In this document: positions 17,899 through 25,641 of the stretch, in pieces
Numbering within the stretch: position 1 is the first letter of the stretch
Layout of the letters: the number at the start of each line of letters is the position of its first letter
Assembly (NCBI RefSeq): GCF_000332315.1
Contig: NZ_KB235937.1
Coordinates: 573,017 to 637,016 of the forward strand
From: Prochlorothrix hollandica PCC 9006 = CALU 1027
Lineage (GTDB): Bacteria > Cyanobacteriota > Cyanobacteriia > Prochlorotrichales > Prochlorotrichaceae
Reading direction: 5' to 3'
DNA: 64,000 nt
The notes under the pieces: generated by a model
Databases searched by the model: none
What the model was told of the DNA's origin: nothing
Seen by the model: only the letters and a program-made list of their open reading frames with translations
Translations under genes and position numbers: made by a program

Positions 17899-19584
17899 AT
17901 GAAACGCCGACAACTCATTAAAAATAGCCTGGGTTTAATGACAGGCTTAACCCTGGCCCAGACGCTCAAAGCCTGTGGTGGTTCCAGTCCTGATAGTTCA
18001 CCGCCTGCTGATTCCCAGGCAGGTAGTAGTGGCGGCAGTTCCACCGCCCCAAGTACCCTAACCATGGTTCATGGTGGCGGATTCCCCAACAGTTTGGATT
18101 TGCATCGGGTTGGGACCAATCGCCCCGCCTATGGGGTGTCTTGGGTACTGTACGATCGCCTCATGACCTTTGGTAAAAAGCAACTGCCGGATGGCTCTGT
18201 TTCCTATGACTACACGATTTTAGAGCCAGAATTGGCAGAAAGTTGGGAAATTGCAGCAGATGGGCTGTCAGCTACTTTTAAGCTGCGGGATGCGGTGTTT
18301 CATGATGGCAAACCCGTTACGGCTGCGGATGTGAAATGGTCCTTCGATCGAGCGGTTTCCATTGGCGGGTTCCCGACCTTCCAGATGAAAGCGGGAGCTT
18401 TGGAAAGCCCGGATCAGTTTGAGGTGGTGGACGAGAAAACCTTTAAGGTGAAGTTCCTGCGACCCGATAAGCTGACCCTGATCGATCTGGCCGTGCCCAT
18501 CCCCATCGTCATTAATTCGGAACTGGTCAAGCCCCATCTCACGGATGATGATCCCTGGGGCACGGAGTGGCTCAATAACAATGATGCCGGGGGAGGTGCC
18601 TATCAACTGGGCGAGTTTAAACCCAATGAGCGGCTGACCCTGACTCGCTTTGAGGATTGGAAGTCGGGACCGTTGCCCCAAATTGCCACGGTGACCCTAC
18701 TGAATGTGCCGGAGGCTGGAAATCGACGTGCCCTTTTGGAACGGGGCGATATTGATATTAACTTCACGCTTTCCGAGAAGGACGAAAAGGAACTGAGTGA
18801 AAGCGATCAATTTAACATCGTTTCCACTCCCATTGAGAACTGTCTCTACTCCATGGACATCCACTCCAACCCCACCCTCAACGGGGAGGAAAACCCCCTG
18901 GGGAATGTGAAGGTGCGCCAAGCGATCGCCTATGCTCTCCCCTATGAGGCCATTTTAGCCACGGCCTTCTACGGCCAAGCGATTCCCCTGTCGGGCGGCA
19001 GTACTACGCCGCAGTCCCTGGACTGGCCCCAGCCGTCTCCCTATAAAACGGACTTGGACATGGCTAAAAAGCTCTTGGCCGAGTCGCCCTATCCAGACGG
19101 CTTCACCACGACGATCGCCTTTAACATGGGCACCAAGGAGTGGGCCGAACCCACGGTGATTTTGATCCAGGAAGCCTTGGCTAAAATTGGCATCATGGCG
19201 GAGATCGAGAAGGTGCCCGATGCCAACTTCCGATCGGTTCTGGTAGAAAAAAGCCGCCCCATGATTATGAATGACTTCGGGGGATGGCTCAACTACCCCG
19301 ATTATTTCTTCTTTTACGCCTACCATGGCCAGGATGCCACCTTTAACGGCGGATCTTACAAAAATCCGACCATGGATGGCTATATTGAAGCGGCTCTCGC
19401 GTCCAAACCGGGTGATCCCGTTTACGAAGAGAGTGTGAAGTCCTTCATTGAACTGGCTTGGCAGGAGGTTCCTCGGGTGCCCCTGGTTCAACCCACCTTG
19501 GCCGTGGCCATGCAACCCAATATCCAGGGTTATCAATACTGGTTCCATCGCCAACTCGACTTCCGCCAACTGGCTAAGACCTAA
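17899..19584 (+). CDS. Peptide ABC transporter substrate-binding lipoprotein (SBP_bac_5)
   Basis: 561 residues beginning MKRRQLIKNSLGLMTGLTLA with a lipobox-like LKAC, so Cys26 would be lipidated; the RR pair suggests possible Tat export. A Ser/Gly-rich linker (30-48) precedes the SBP family 5 fold, with LAESWEIAADGLSATFKLRDAVFHDGKPVTAADVKWS as family signature (shown in part: FHDGKPVTAADVKWSFDRA) and VRQAIAYALPYEAI. It binds peptides or related solutes for the permeases encoded next. First gene of a five-gene operon. Confidence 0.93.
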   Translation: MKRRQLIKNSLGLMTGLTLAQTLKACGGSSPDSSPPADSQAGSSGGSSTAPSTLTMVHGGGFPNSLDLHRVGTNRPAYGVSWVLYDRLMTFGKKQLPDGSVSYDYTILEPELAESWEIAADGLSATFKLRDAVFHDGKPVTAADVKWSFDRAVSIGGFPTFQMKAGALESPDQFEVVDEKTFKVKFLRPDKLTLIDLAVPIPIVINSELVKPHLTDDDPWGTEWLNNNDAGGGAYQLGEFKPNERLTLTRFEDWKSGPLPQIATVTLLNVPEAGNRRALLERGDIDINFTLSEKDEKELSESDQFNIVSTPIENCLYSMDIHSNPTLNGEENPLGNVKVRQAIAYALPYEAILATAFYGQAIPLSGGSTTPQSLDWPQPSPYKTDLDMAKKLLAESPYPDGFTTTIAFNMGTKEWAEPTVILIQEALAKIGIMAEIEKVPDANFRSVLVEKSRPMIMNDFGGWLNYPDYFFFYAYHGQDATFNGGSYKNPTMDGYIEAALASKPGDPVYEESVKSFIELAWQEVPRVPLVQPTLAVAMQPNIQGYQYWFHRQLDFRQLAKT

Positions 19585-19605
19585 TCCATCACCCCGATCG
19601 AACCC

Positions 19606-20634
19606 ATGAGTCGCAGTTCCCTTTGGAAGATCATCGGTCAGCGCCTCCTCAGCGCCATTCCCAGCGTGATCGGCGTGGTTTTAATTACATTTTTGCTAAC
19701 CCGCGCCCTACCGGGAGATCCGGCGGCCTTTTTTGCGGGACCATCGGCTACAACGGAAGCCATTGACCAGGTACGGGAAAATTTGGGCCTCGATCGCTCC
19801 CTCCCAGAGCAATTTTGGCTCTATATCGGGGACTTGGCCCAAGGGGACTTGGGAAACTCCCTATCCACAGGGCAGACCGTGGTCTATGACCTGACCACCC
19901 GGCTTCCGGCCTCCCTCGAACTCACCTTTGCGGCCCTGGTCTTTGCCCTGGCCCTGGCGATTCCCTTGGGCATTATTGCCGCCACCTTGCCCAACTCCTG
20001 GATCGATCATAGTGTTCGGATTGTGGCCACGGCGGGGGTCTCGCTGCCCACCTTTTTTACGGGCTTATTTCTGGTGTATGTGCTGTATTACCGTCTAGGC
20101 TGGGTCCCCGCTCCCCTGGGGCGGCTCAGCCTCCTCTACAGCCCTCCCCAGCAAGTCACAGGCTTTTATCTCATAGATAGTCTGTTACAAGGGGACTGGC
20201 CCCTGTTCCAGGCAGCCGCTGCCCAATTGTTTCTCCCGGCCCTCACCTTGGGGCTATTTGCCCTCGCTCCCTTGGCGCGGGTCACCCGTGCTTCCATGCT
20301 GGGTATCCTCTCCAGTGACTTTATTCGCACCGCCCGTGCCAGTGGCTTGCCCCGTACCCGCGTTCTGTTTAACTATGCCTTCCGTAACGCTCTTTTACCC
20401 GTGATTACGACCCTGGGGGTTGTGTTCTCCTTTTTACTGGGAGCGAATATTCTCGTGGAGAAGGTTTTTGCATGGCCGGGAATTGGTTCCTATGCGGTTG
20501 AAGCCCTGGTCACCTCTGATTATGCGCCAATTCAGGGATTTATCCTGACAATGGCACTTCTCTACATTTTGCTGAATCTAGGCATTGATTTGCTGTATAT
20601 CTCCATTGATCCTCGCTCTCGCTTCGACAGTTGA
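19606..20634 (+). CDS. Peptide ABC transporter permease, DppB type
   Basis: 342 residues with six membrane segments and the N-terminal signature RLLSAIPSVIGVVLITFLLTRALPGDPA (here only part is quoted: FLLTRALPGDPA). The inner-membrane coupling loop is seen in ARASGLPRTRVLFNYAFRNALLP. It starts 21 bp after the binding-protein gene. It forms the translocation pore together with the DppC-type subunit downstream. Confidence 0.94.
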   Translation: MSRSSLWKIIGQRLLSAIPSVIGVVLITFLLTRALPGDPAAFFAGPSATTEAIDQVRENLGLDRSLPEQFWLYIGDLAQGDLGNSLSTGQTVVYDLTTRLPASLELTFAALVFALALAIPLGIIAATLPNSWIDHSVRIVATAGVSLPTFFTGLFLVYVLYYRLGWVPAPLGRLSLLYSPPQQVTGFYLIDSLLQGDWPLFQAAAAQLFLPALTLGLFALAPLARVTRASMLGILSSDFIRTARASGLPRTRVLFNYAFRNALLPVITTLGVVFSFLLGANILVEKVFAWPGIGSYAVEALVTSDYAPIQGFILTMALLYILLNLGIDLLYISIDPRSRFDS

Positions 20635-20694
20635 GCCGAAAATCGGTTTCGATCGCCCAACTGCTCCCTTGTTTTCACCCCCCTTATTACTGCC

Positions 20695-21546
20695 ATGGCT
20701 GTAACCCCCCCCCTAAGCCACCTGCGCTACCTAATTCGCCAAAATCTGCTCACCTTCATTGCCTTTGGCTTCTTTCTAGGTTTAGTGTTGATTGCCCTCG
20801 GTGGTTCCGCGATCGCCCCCTACGATCCCCTCACCAGTAACTCCGCCATTGCTCTCCAAAGTCCTTCCCCCAGCCATTGGTTTGGCACCGATCAACTGGG
20901 CCGCGACATCTTTAGTCGGGTTCTCGTTGCCACTCGCCTTGATTTGGGCATTGCCGTGCTAGCGGTGGCCCTTTCTTTTGTGGGGGGCAGTATCCTAGGC
21001 ACCTGGGCGGGCTATTGGGGCGGCTGGGTCGATCGCATCATTTCCCGCCTCATCGACACCCTCATGGCCTTTCCCCTGTTCGTGTTGGCCATGGGCTTAG
21101 TGGCGGCCCTGGGCAATACGGTCACCAATATCATCTATGCCACGGCCATCATTAATCTGCCGCTCTACACCCGTGTGGTGCGATCGGAAATTATGGTCAA
21201 GCGGAATGCCGGGTTTGTGGAGGCTGCTCGCCTAACGGGCAACCCAGACTGGCGGATTATGGCCCGACACCTGTTTCCCAATGTTTTACCGGTGATGATG
21301 GTTCATATTTCCCTCAATATGGGCTGGGCGATTCTCAATGCGGCTGGACTCTCGTTTATTGGCCTCGGGGTTCAGCCTCCCACGGCGGAGTGGGGCATTA
21401 TGGTGGCAGAAGGGGCGACCTATATTGTGTCGGGGGAGTGGTGGTTAGCGCTTTTTCCGGGGGCGGTGCTGATGGTGGTGGTGTTCTGCTTCAACCTCTT
21501 GGGGGATGGTCTGCGCGACCTCATCGATCCCCGCAGCCGCACCTAA
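20695..21546 (+). CDS. Peptide ABC transporter permease, DppC type
   Basis: 283 residues with the N-terminal GTDQLGRDIFSRVL motif of DppC/OppC permeases, about six membrane helices and the coupling loop EAARLTGNPDWRIMARHLFPN. It is 60 bp downstream of the DppB-type gene and forms the second half of the pore. Confidence 0.94.
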   Translation: MAVTPPLSHLRYLIRQNLLTFIAFGFFLGLVLIALGGSAIAPYDPLTSNSAIALQSPSPSHWFGTDQLGRDIFSRVLVATRLDLGIAVLAVALSFVGGSILGTWAGYWGGWVDRIISRLIDTLMAFPLFVLAMGLVAALGNTVTNIIYATAIINLPLYTRVVRSEIMVKRNAGFVEAARLTGNPDWRIMARHLFPNVLPVMMVHISLNMGWAILNAAGLSFIGLGVQPPTAEWGIMVAEGATYIVSGEWWLALFPGAVLMVVVFCFNLLGDGLRDLIDPRSRT

Positions 21547-21595
21547 GTTTGCCTCGCTCTGCTGCCTTTGAACGGTGTCTTTGTCCGGAGTTCCC

Positions 21596-22612
21596 ATGAC
21601 CCTGTTGCAAGTTCAAAATCTCTGTGTTGAATTTCGGACCCGATCGGGCCGGGTACAAGCCCTCGATCGCATTGATTTTTCCCTCACAGCCGGGGAAACC
21701 CTGGGCATTGTTGGGGAAAGTGGCTCCGGGAAGTCGGTAACGGCCTTTGCCTTGATGCGAGTGCTGGAAGCGAGCGCTCGGGTGACGAGTGGGAAAGCCC
21801 TGTTACAGCTAGGGAACCGATCGTTGGATTTGCTCCAGGAATCGGAGGCTTCCATGGGCACCCTGCGCGGGAAGGAGATATCCATGATTTTCCAAAATCC
21901 CCGCACTGCCCTGAACCCGATTCGCAGTGTGGGTAAGCAAATCCGTGATGTCCTCCGCTGCCACACCAACCTGTCCCGCGCCCAAATCCAAGCGCGAGTT
22001 CTGGAACTGCTGGCTCAGGTGCGCATTCCCGATCCAGAGCGGCGTTACCACGCCTATCCCTATGAACTGTCGGGAGGTCTCTGTCAGCGCATTATGATCG
22101 CCCTAGCCCTCGCTTGCTCACCAAAGCTACTGATTGCGGATGAACCCACCACGGGTTTAGACGTAACCACCCAGGCCACCATTTTAAATTTGATTCGGGA
22201 TCTCACCCAAGCCCAGTCCATGTCCCTGATTCTGATTACCCATGACTTGGCTTTGGCTTCGGAATATTGCGATCGCATCCTGGTCATGCACGCCGGTCAC
22301 ACCGTGGAAACAGCCCCCACCCCTGACCTCTTTCACAGCCCCGCTCATCCCTATACCCAGCAACTGATCGCCGCAACCCCCGAACCCCACAAGCAACTCT
22401 TAGATTTAGCCCCTATTCCCGGCTCCCTGCCAGATTTACGGGCTGATAATCTGCCCCCTTGCCGGTTTCAGGGCCGCTGCGATCGCTATGATCCGGCCCT
22501 GTGCGATCAAACACCCCTCATTCAGCACCAACTCAGCCCCACCCACCACGTTGCCTGCTGGAAACCCCTTCAGTCCCCCCTCGTTGCCCCCTCTGGCCAT
22601 GAATCCGCCTGA
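21596..22612 (+). CDS. Peptide ABC transporter ATPase, DppD type
   Basis: From the ATG at 21596 (MTLLQVQNLCVEF) the protein has 338 residues; seven extra residues upstream are unlikely. Walker A is GESGSGKS, the signature is ELSGGLCQRIMIALAL (slightly unusual: GLCQR where GMRQR is common), and Walker B is [12 protein letters not shown]. The C-terminal oligopeptide extension includes CRFQGRCDRYDPALCD, the cysteine motif that holds an iron-sulfur cluster in DppD/DppF relatives. The next ATPase gene overlaps by 14 bp. Confidence 0.93.
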   Translation: MTLLQVQNLCVEFRTRSGRVQALDRIDFSLTAGETLGIVGESGSGKSVTAFALMRVLEASARVTSGKALLQLGNRSLDLLQESEASMGTLRGKEISMIFQNPRTALNPIRSVGKQIRDVLRCHTNLSRAQIQARVLELLAQVRIPDPERRYHAYPYELSGGLCQRIMIALALACSPKLLIADEPTTGLDVTTQATILNLIRDLTQAQSMSLILITHDLALASEYCDRILVMHAGHTVETAPTPDLFHSPAHPYTQQLIAATPEPHKQLLDLAPIPGSLPDLRADNLPPCRFQGRCDRYDPALCDQTPLIQHQLSPTHHVACWKPLQSPLVAPSGHESA

Positions 22613-23567
22613 TCTCTCGCCTCCCCTGCTCCAGGTTGACAATCTCTGTAAATTCTTTCCCGTACATCACCAACAACTCCATGCGGTGGATCACGTTTCC
22701 TTTCGCCTCCAAGCTGGGGAAAGCGTTGGCTTGGTGGGAGAGTCGGGCTGTGGGAAGTCCACCTTGATTCGTCTCCTGACCCGGTTGTTGAACCCCACCG
22801 CTGGGGAAATTACCTTTGAAGGACAGTCCCTCACCCAAATCCCGCTGGATCAGTTTCCCCGGCATCCTCTGCGGGCGAAAATCCAGATGGTTTTCCAGGA
22901 TGCGACGGATAGCCTGAACCCTCGCTTTACGGCCTACGATACGATCGTGGAACCCCTCAAGCGCCTTGGCCAAGGACCGGCTGATTCCGGGGTTTTGCGG
23001 CAGCAAGCAGCGGAAATTAGCCAATTGGTGGGGTTGCCCACGGAGTTACTCGGTCGCTACCCTCACCAACTGTCGGGGGGCCAAAAGGCTCGGATCGGTA
23101 TTGCTCGGGCCATTGCGCTCCATCCGCCGTTACTGATTTTGGATGAGCCAACTTCGGCCTTGGATGTGTCAGTACAAGCGGTAATTTTGCGGTTACTGGC
23201 GGATCTCCGGCAACGGCTGGGGATGAGCTATCTGTTTGTTTCCCATGATTTGAATGTGGTGCGGTTGCTGTGCGATCGCATTCTGGTGATGTATCTGGGC
23301 AAGATTGTGGAAACTGGCCCCGTGGAGGCTGTTTTCCAAAACCCGCGCCATCCCTATACGGCGGCGCTTCTGTCCGCAATTCCCAGTTTTGAGGCGAAAC
23401 CCCATCCTATCCCCCTGAACGGAGAACCCCGCAGCCCTATTAACCCAAATCCTCAGGTTTGTCGCCTCTATGGGCGCTGTCCCCAGGGGGCCGATCGTTG
23501 CGCTGGGGAAATGCCCCTGCTCCAGGAAGTCGGTCCCGACCATTGGGCGGCTTGCCATTTCTGTTAA
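22599..23567 (+). CDS. Peptide ABC transporter ATPase, DppF type
   Basis: 322 residues from the ATG at 22599, which lies inside the end of the DppD-type gene; the longer reading to 22488 is the shadow of that overlap. Walker A GESGCGKST, signature QLSGGQKARIGIARAI, Walker B LLILDEPTSALD and the C-terminal CRLYGRCPQGADRC cluster motif are present. Last gene of the operon. With the DppD-type subunit it powers peptide import. Confidence 0.93.
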   Translation: MNPPDLSPPLLQVDNLCKFFPVHHQQLHAVDHVSFRLQAGESVGLVGESGCGKSTLIRLLTRLLNPTAGEITFEGQSLTQIPLDQFPRHPLRAKIQMVFQDATDSLNPRFTAYDTIVEPLKRLGQGPADSGVLRQQAAEISQLVGLPTELLGRYPHQLSGGQKARIGIARAIALHPPLLILDEPTSALDVSVQAVILRLLADLRQRLGMSYLFVSHDLNVVRLLCDRILVMYLGKIVETGPVEAVFQNPRHPYTAALLSAIPSFEAKPHPIPLNGEPRSPINPNPQVCRLYGRCPQGADRCAGEMPLLQEVGPDHWAACHFC

Positions 23568-23640
23568 GCTGCTGTCCCCGCCTTGGGGTGCATCCGGGGG
23601 CGGTTGCCATCGCTGAAGGATGGGGGGATAGGGTTGGAGG

Positions 23641-23877
23641 TTAGGGTTGGAGGTTGTGCAGTTGGCGGGTGGCCCAGGTGCGGAGTTGTTTGTCGGGGCG
23701 GAGTTGTTTGCCGGGGTCGTTTTGGGCGCGGGCGGGTTAGTCATCGGAGAGCCAAAACCCCAGTTCATCGGCCCGCTCTAGGGCTAACGCCTGCTCACAA
23801 CTAGCCAAAAAGGCTCCATAGCCCGTTCCCCCCACCGCATCCTTCACCGCAAACTCGCAATGACTGCGTTGGTACCT
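23641..23877 (-). pseudogene. Gene remnant, 5' end lost at MITE insertion
   Basis: On the minus strand, reading from the MITE 2 border at 23878, a protein-like stretch runs YQRSHCEFAVKDAVGGTGYG, then AFLASCEQALALERADELGF, then WLSDD, then TAA at 23737. In the same frame it continues to a second stop at 23641 (..DKQLRTWATRQLHNLQP). I do not recognise the family. No start is present because the partial MITE 2 copy replaces the upstream part. The preserved codon pattern suggests a formerly functional gene. Confidence 0.4.
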
Positions 23878-23994
23878 ACATTCCGCAGGTTATTCTATGA
23901 GACTGACAATTTCTGACAGAACTCTTTCTCCAAAATAGTTTCAGCGATTCCTAAAAATCTCAGTCTTATTTGAGACTCATAACAAGACTGACAC
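23878..23994 (-). mobile_element. MITE family 2, partial inverted copy
   Basis: Starts with the terminal ACATTCCGCAGGT and continues as the reverse complement of the right half of copy B (TTTCTGACAGAACTCTTTCT), then joins copy B directly. It interrupts the gene remnant to its left. Confidence 0.8.
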
Positions 23995-24204
23995 ACATTC
24001 CGCAGGTCTCTGAGCACAAAAAATAATTTCCACGAAGATAGGTTGTTGCAGCGATCACTATTGACATCATTCTCAATAATAGCTTTGTGTCTCAGTCTTA
24101 TTCTAAGTCTCAAACAAGACTGCATTTTTCAGGAATCGCTGAAACCATTTTAGAGAAAGAGTTCTGGCAGAAATTATCAGTCTCATAACTAACCTGCGGA
24201 ATGT
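23995..24204. mobile_element. MITE family 2, copy B (intact ends)
   Basis: 210 bp with perfect 13-bp ends ACATTCCGCAGGT and ACCTGCGGAATGT. Compared with copy A there are only scattered substitutions and no gap. Confidence 0.88.
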
Positions 24205-24263
24205 AAGCTGAAACTGCGGAATGTGCGCTTGATAGACTACCTTGATAGACTACCTTGATAGAC

Positions 24264-24366
24264 TACAGCAGTCCGAAATGGGTCGTGTGGTGTAGCCCCT
24301 CTGGGCGCACACCACACCAAGGGTTTCAGCCATCGAGATGCCTACAACTGATTTAGGGTTGCTGTA
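24264..24366 (-). mobile_element. MITE family 1, copy c
   Basis: 103-bp copy, inverse orientation, TACAGCAGTCCGAAAT...GATTTAGGGTTGCTGTA. Confidence 0.92.
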
Positions 24367-24387
24367 ATCTCAAAGAATCGAGCATTG

Positions 24388-24434
24388 AAAAGCCTACCCA
24401 ACATGATCAACTCATCAGCACAGGGTAGGCTTTT
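24388..24434. terminator. Candidate bidirectional terminator hairpin
   Basis: Perfect 12-bp stem AAAAGCCTACCC/GGGTAGGCTTTT with a 23-nt loop. A and T runs at the two feet allow termination in either direction. No intact gene ends immediately beside it; it may belong to a lost gene. Confidence 0.5.
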
Positions 24435-24436
24435 GC

Positions 24437-24488
24437 ACGTCTAGGTAACACGTCTAGGTAACACGTCTAGGTAACACGTCTAGGTAAC
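24437..24488. repeat. 13-bp tandem repeat ACGTCTAGGTAAC x4
   Basis: Four perfect consecutive units directly after the hairpin. Confidence 0.92.
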
Positions 24489-24612
24489 CAGTGGAGCCGC
24501 TGGGGCGATCGGTGAAGAGCCGTGTTCAGTCATCGGATCGCCGCATTTCGGAAGCAGTGGGTTGGACGATGACTCCTTCGGGGGAGGTGTATTAGTTATG
24601 TTCAAAAGACGA

Positions 24613-24716
24613 TACAGCAATCCTAAATCAGTTGTAAGGATCTCGATGGCTGAAACCCTTTGGGTGGTGTGCGCCCAGAGGGGCTACACCACACGACCCA
24701 ATTTAGGACTGCTGTA
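24613..24716 (+). mobile_element. MITE family 1, copy d
   Basis: 104-bp copy, forward orientation, TACAGCAATCCTAAATCAG...AATTTAGGACTGCTGTA. It lies 26 bp before the acetyltransferase start codon and could supply or block its promoter. Confidence 0.92.
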
Positions 24717-24742
24717 AGCATCGGAAATTAAAAAGACAAAGT

Positions 24743-25279
24743 ATGAATTACCAAGCTCTCGACAAATCAAACCAAAAAGAAGTCGCAGAACTGTTCACCT
24801 CCGTATTCTCCTCGTCAGAGGGAGAAAATGAAGGAGTATTGATTGGAAACCTTTCTTCAGAGTTGGCATCAAGCATCGACAACGAAGAAACAATTTGTTT
24901 TGGTGTCTATGAAAATAAATCACTCATAGGCTCTATCTTTTTCACTCGGCTTAAGTTTAATAGTCCTATTCAGGTTTATATGCTCGCTCCGGTTGCAGTA
25001 CGCACCGAGAATCAGGGCAAAGGTATCGGGCAGGTGCTAATCAATTATGGTCTTAACGAACTGAAAAAAAGATCTGTGGCTGTAGTTGTTACATATGGCG
25101 ACCCTTCGTTCTACTCCAAAGTAGGGTTTCAATCGCTGTCAGAAAGCGTTATTCAAGCCCCGTTAAAACTTTCAATGCCAGAAGGTTGGTTGGGTCAGTC
25201 GTTAACGGGAGAACCAATCAAAACTATCAATGGTCGTCCAACATGCGTCAAGGAATTCAATGATCCTGCATATTGGTAG
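24743..25279 (+). CDS. GNAT family N-acetyltransferase
   Basis: 178 residues with the acetyl-CoA binding motif VRTENQGKGIGQVLINYGL (motif A, Q/RxxGxG/A) and the later YGDPSFYSKVGFQ segment typical of the YhbS-like GNAT group. The substrate cannot be inferred. The gene is visibly more AT-rich than its neighbours and is bracketed by same-orientation MITE copies d and e (24613 and 25348), which suggests an acquired gene. Confidence 0.88.
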   Translation: MNYQALDKSNQKEVAELFTSVFSSSEGENEGVLIGNLSSELASSIDNEETICFGVYENKSLIGSIFFTRLKFNSPIQVYMLAPVAVRTENQGKGIGQVLINYGLNELKKRSVAVVVTYGDPSFYSKVGFQSLSESVIQAPLKLSMPEGWLGQSLTGEPIKTINGRPTCVKEFNDPAYW

Positions 25280-25347
25280 TTACAAGAACATAACAATCAC
25301 ATGCACTCGGACAGTAAAAAGCAAAGCGAGGAACGATCGGCTGGCAT

Positions 25348-25450
25348 TACAGCAACCCTAAATCAGTTGTAGGCATCTTGATGGCTGAAACCCTTGGTGT
25401 GGTGTGCCCCCGGAGGGACTACACCACACGACCCATTTAGGACTGCTGTA
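25348..25450 (+). mobile_element. MITE family 1, copy e
   Basis: 103-bp copy, forward orientation, TACAGCAACCCTAAATCAG...CATTTAGGACTGCTGTA. Confidence 0.92.
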
Positions 25451-25451
25451 T

Positions 25452-25524
25452 CTTCGTGGAAATTATTTTTTGTGCTCAGAGACCTGCGGAATAGAGACCT
25501 GCGGAATAGAGACCTGCGGAATGT
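25452..25524 (-). mobile_element. MITE family 2, end fragment with tripled terminus
   Basis: CTTCGTGGAAATTATTTTTT followed by GTGCTCAG and then three copies of AGACCTGCGGAATAG/T. It is the reverse complement of the left end of MITE 2 with its terminus tandemly repeated. Confidence 0.75.
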
Positions 25525-25641
25525 GGACTTGACAAACCCCAACCCTTGCCCCCCGCATTAATCTAGAACCTGTCGGACTCAGGGACAGCAACCGGGGATC
25601 TTGCCACCCGCACCCAGGCCCATCAGACACCTGAGGGCCGA

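Larger units (their letters stand above)
23995..24366 (+). repeat. Long direct repeat, right copy (372 bp)
   Basis: Matches 13526-13897 at a constant 10469-bp offset. The two copies bracket the OmpR regulator, CHASE kinase, AtzF-C-like gene and whole peptide transporter operon, so recombination between them would delete that block. Confidence 0.9.

Noticed and set aside
22488..22598. Upstream extension of the DppF-type ATPase
   Set aside because: It is the out-of-frame shadow of the DppD-type C-terminus; the ATG at 22599 gives the normal family N-terminus.
23895..24125. 76-codon ORF within the MITE 2 copies
   Set aside because: Runs across the junction of two element copies and is not preserved in the copy at 13526.
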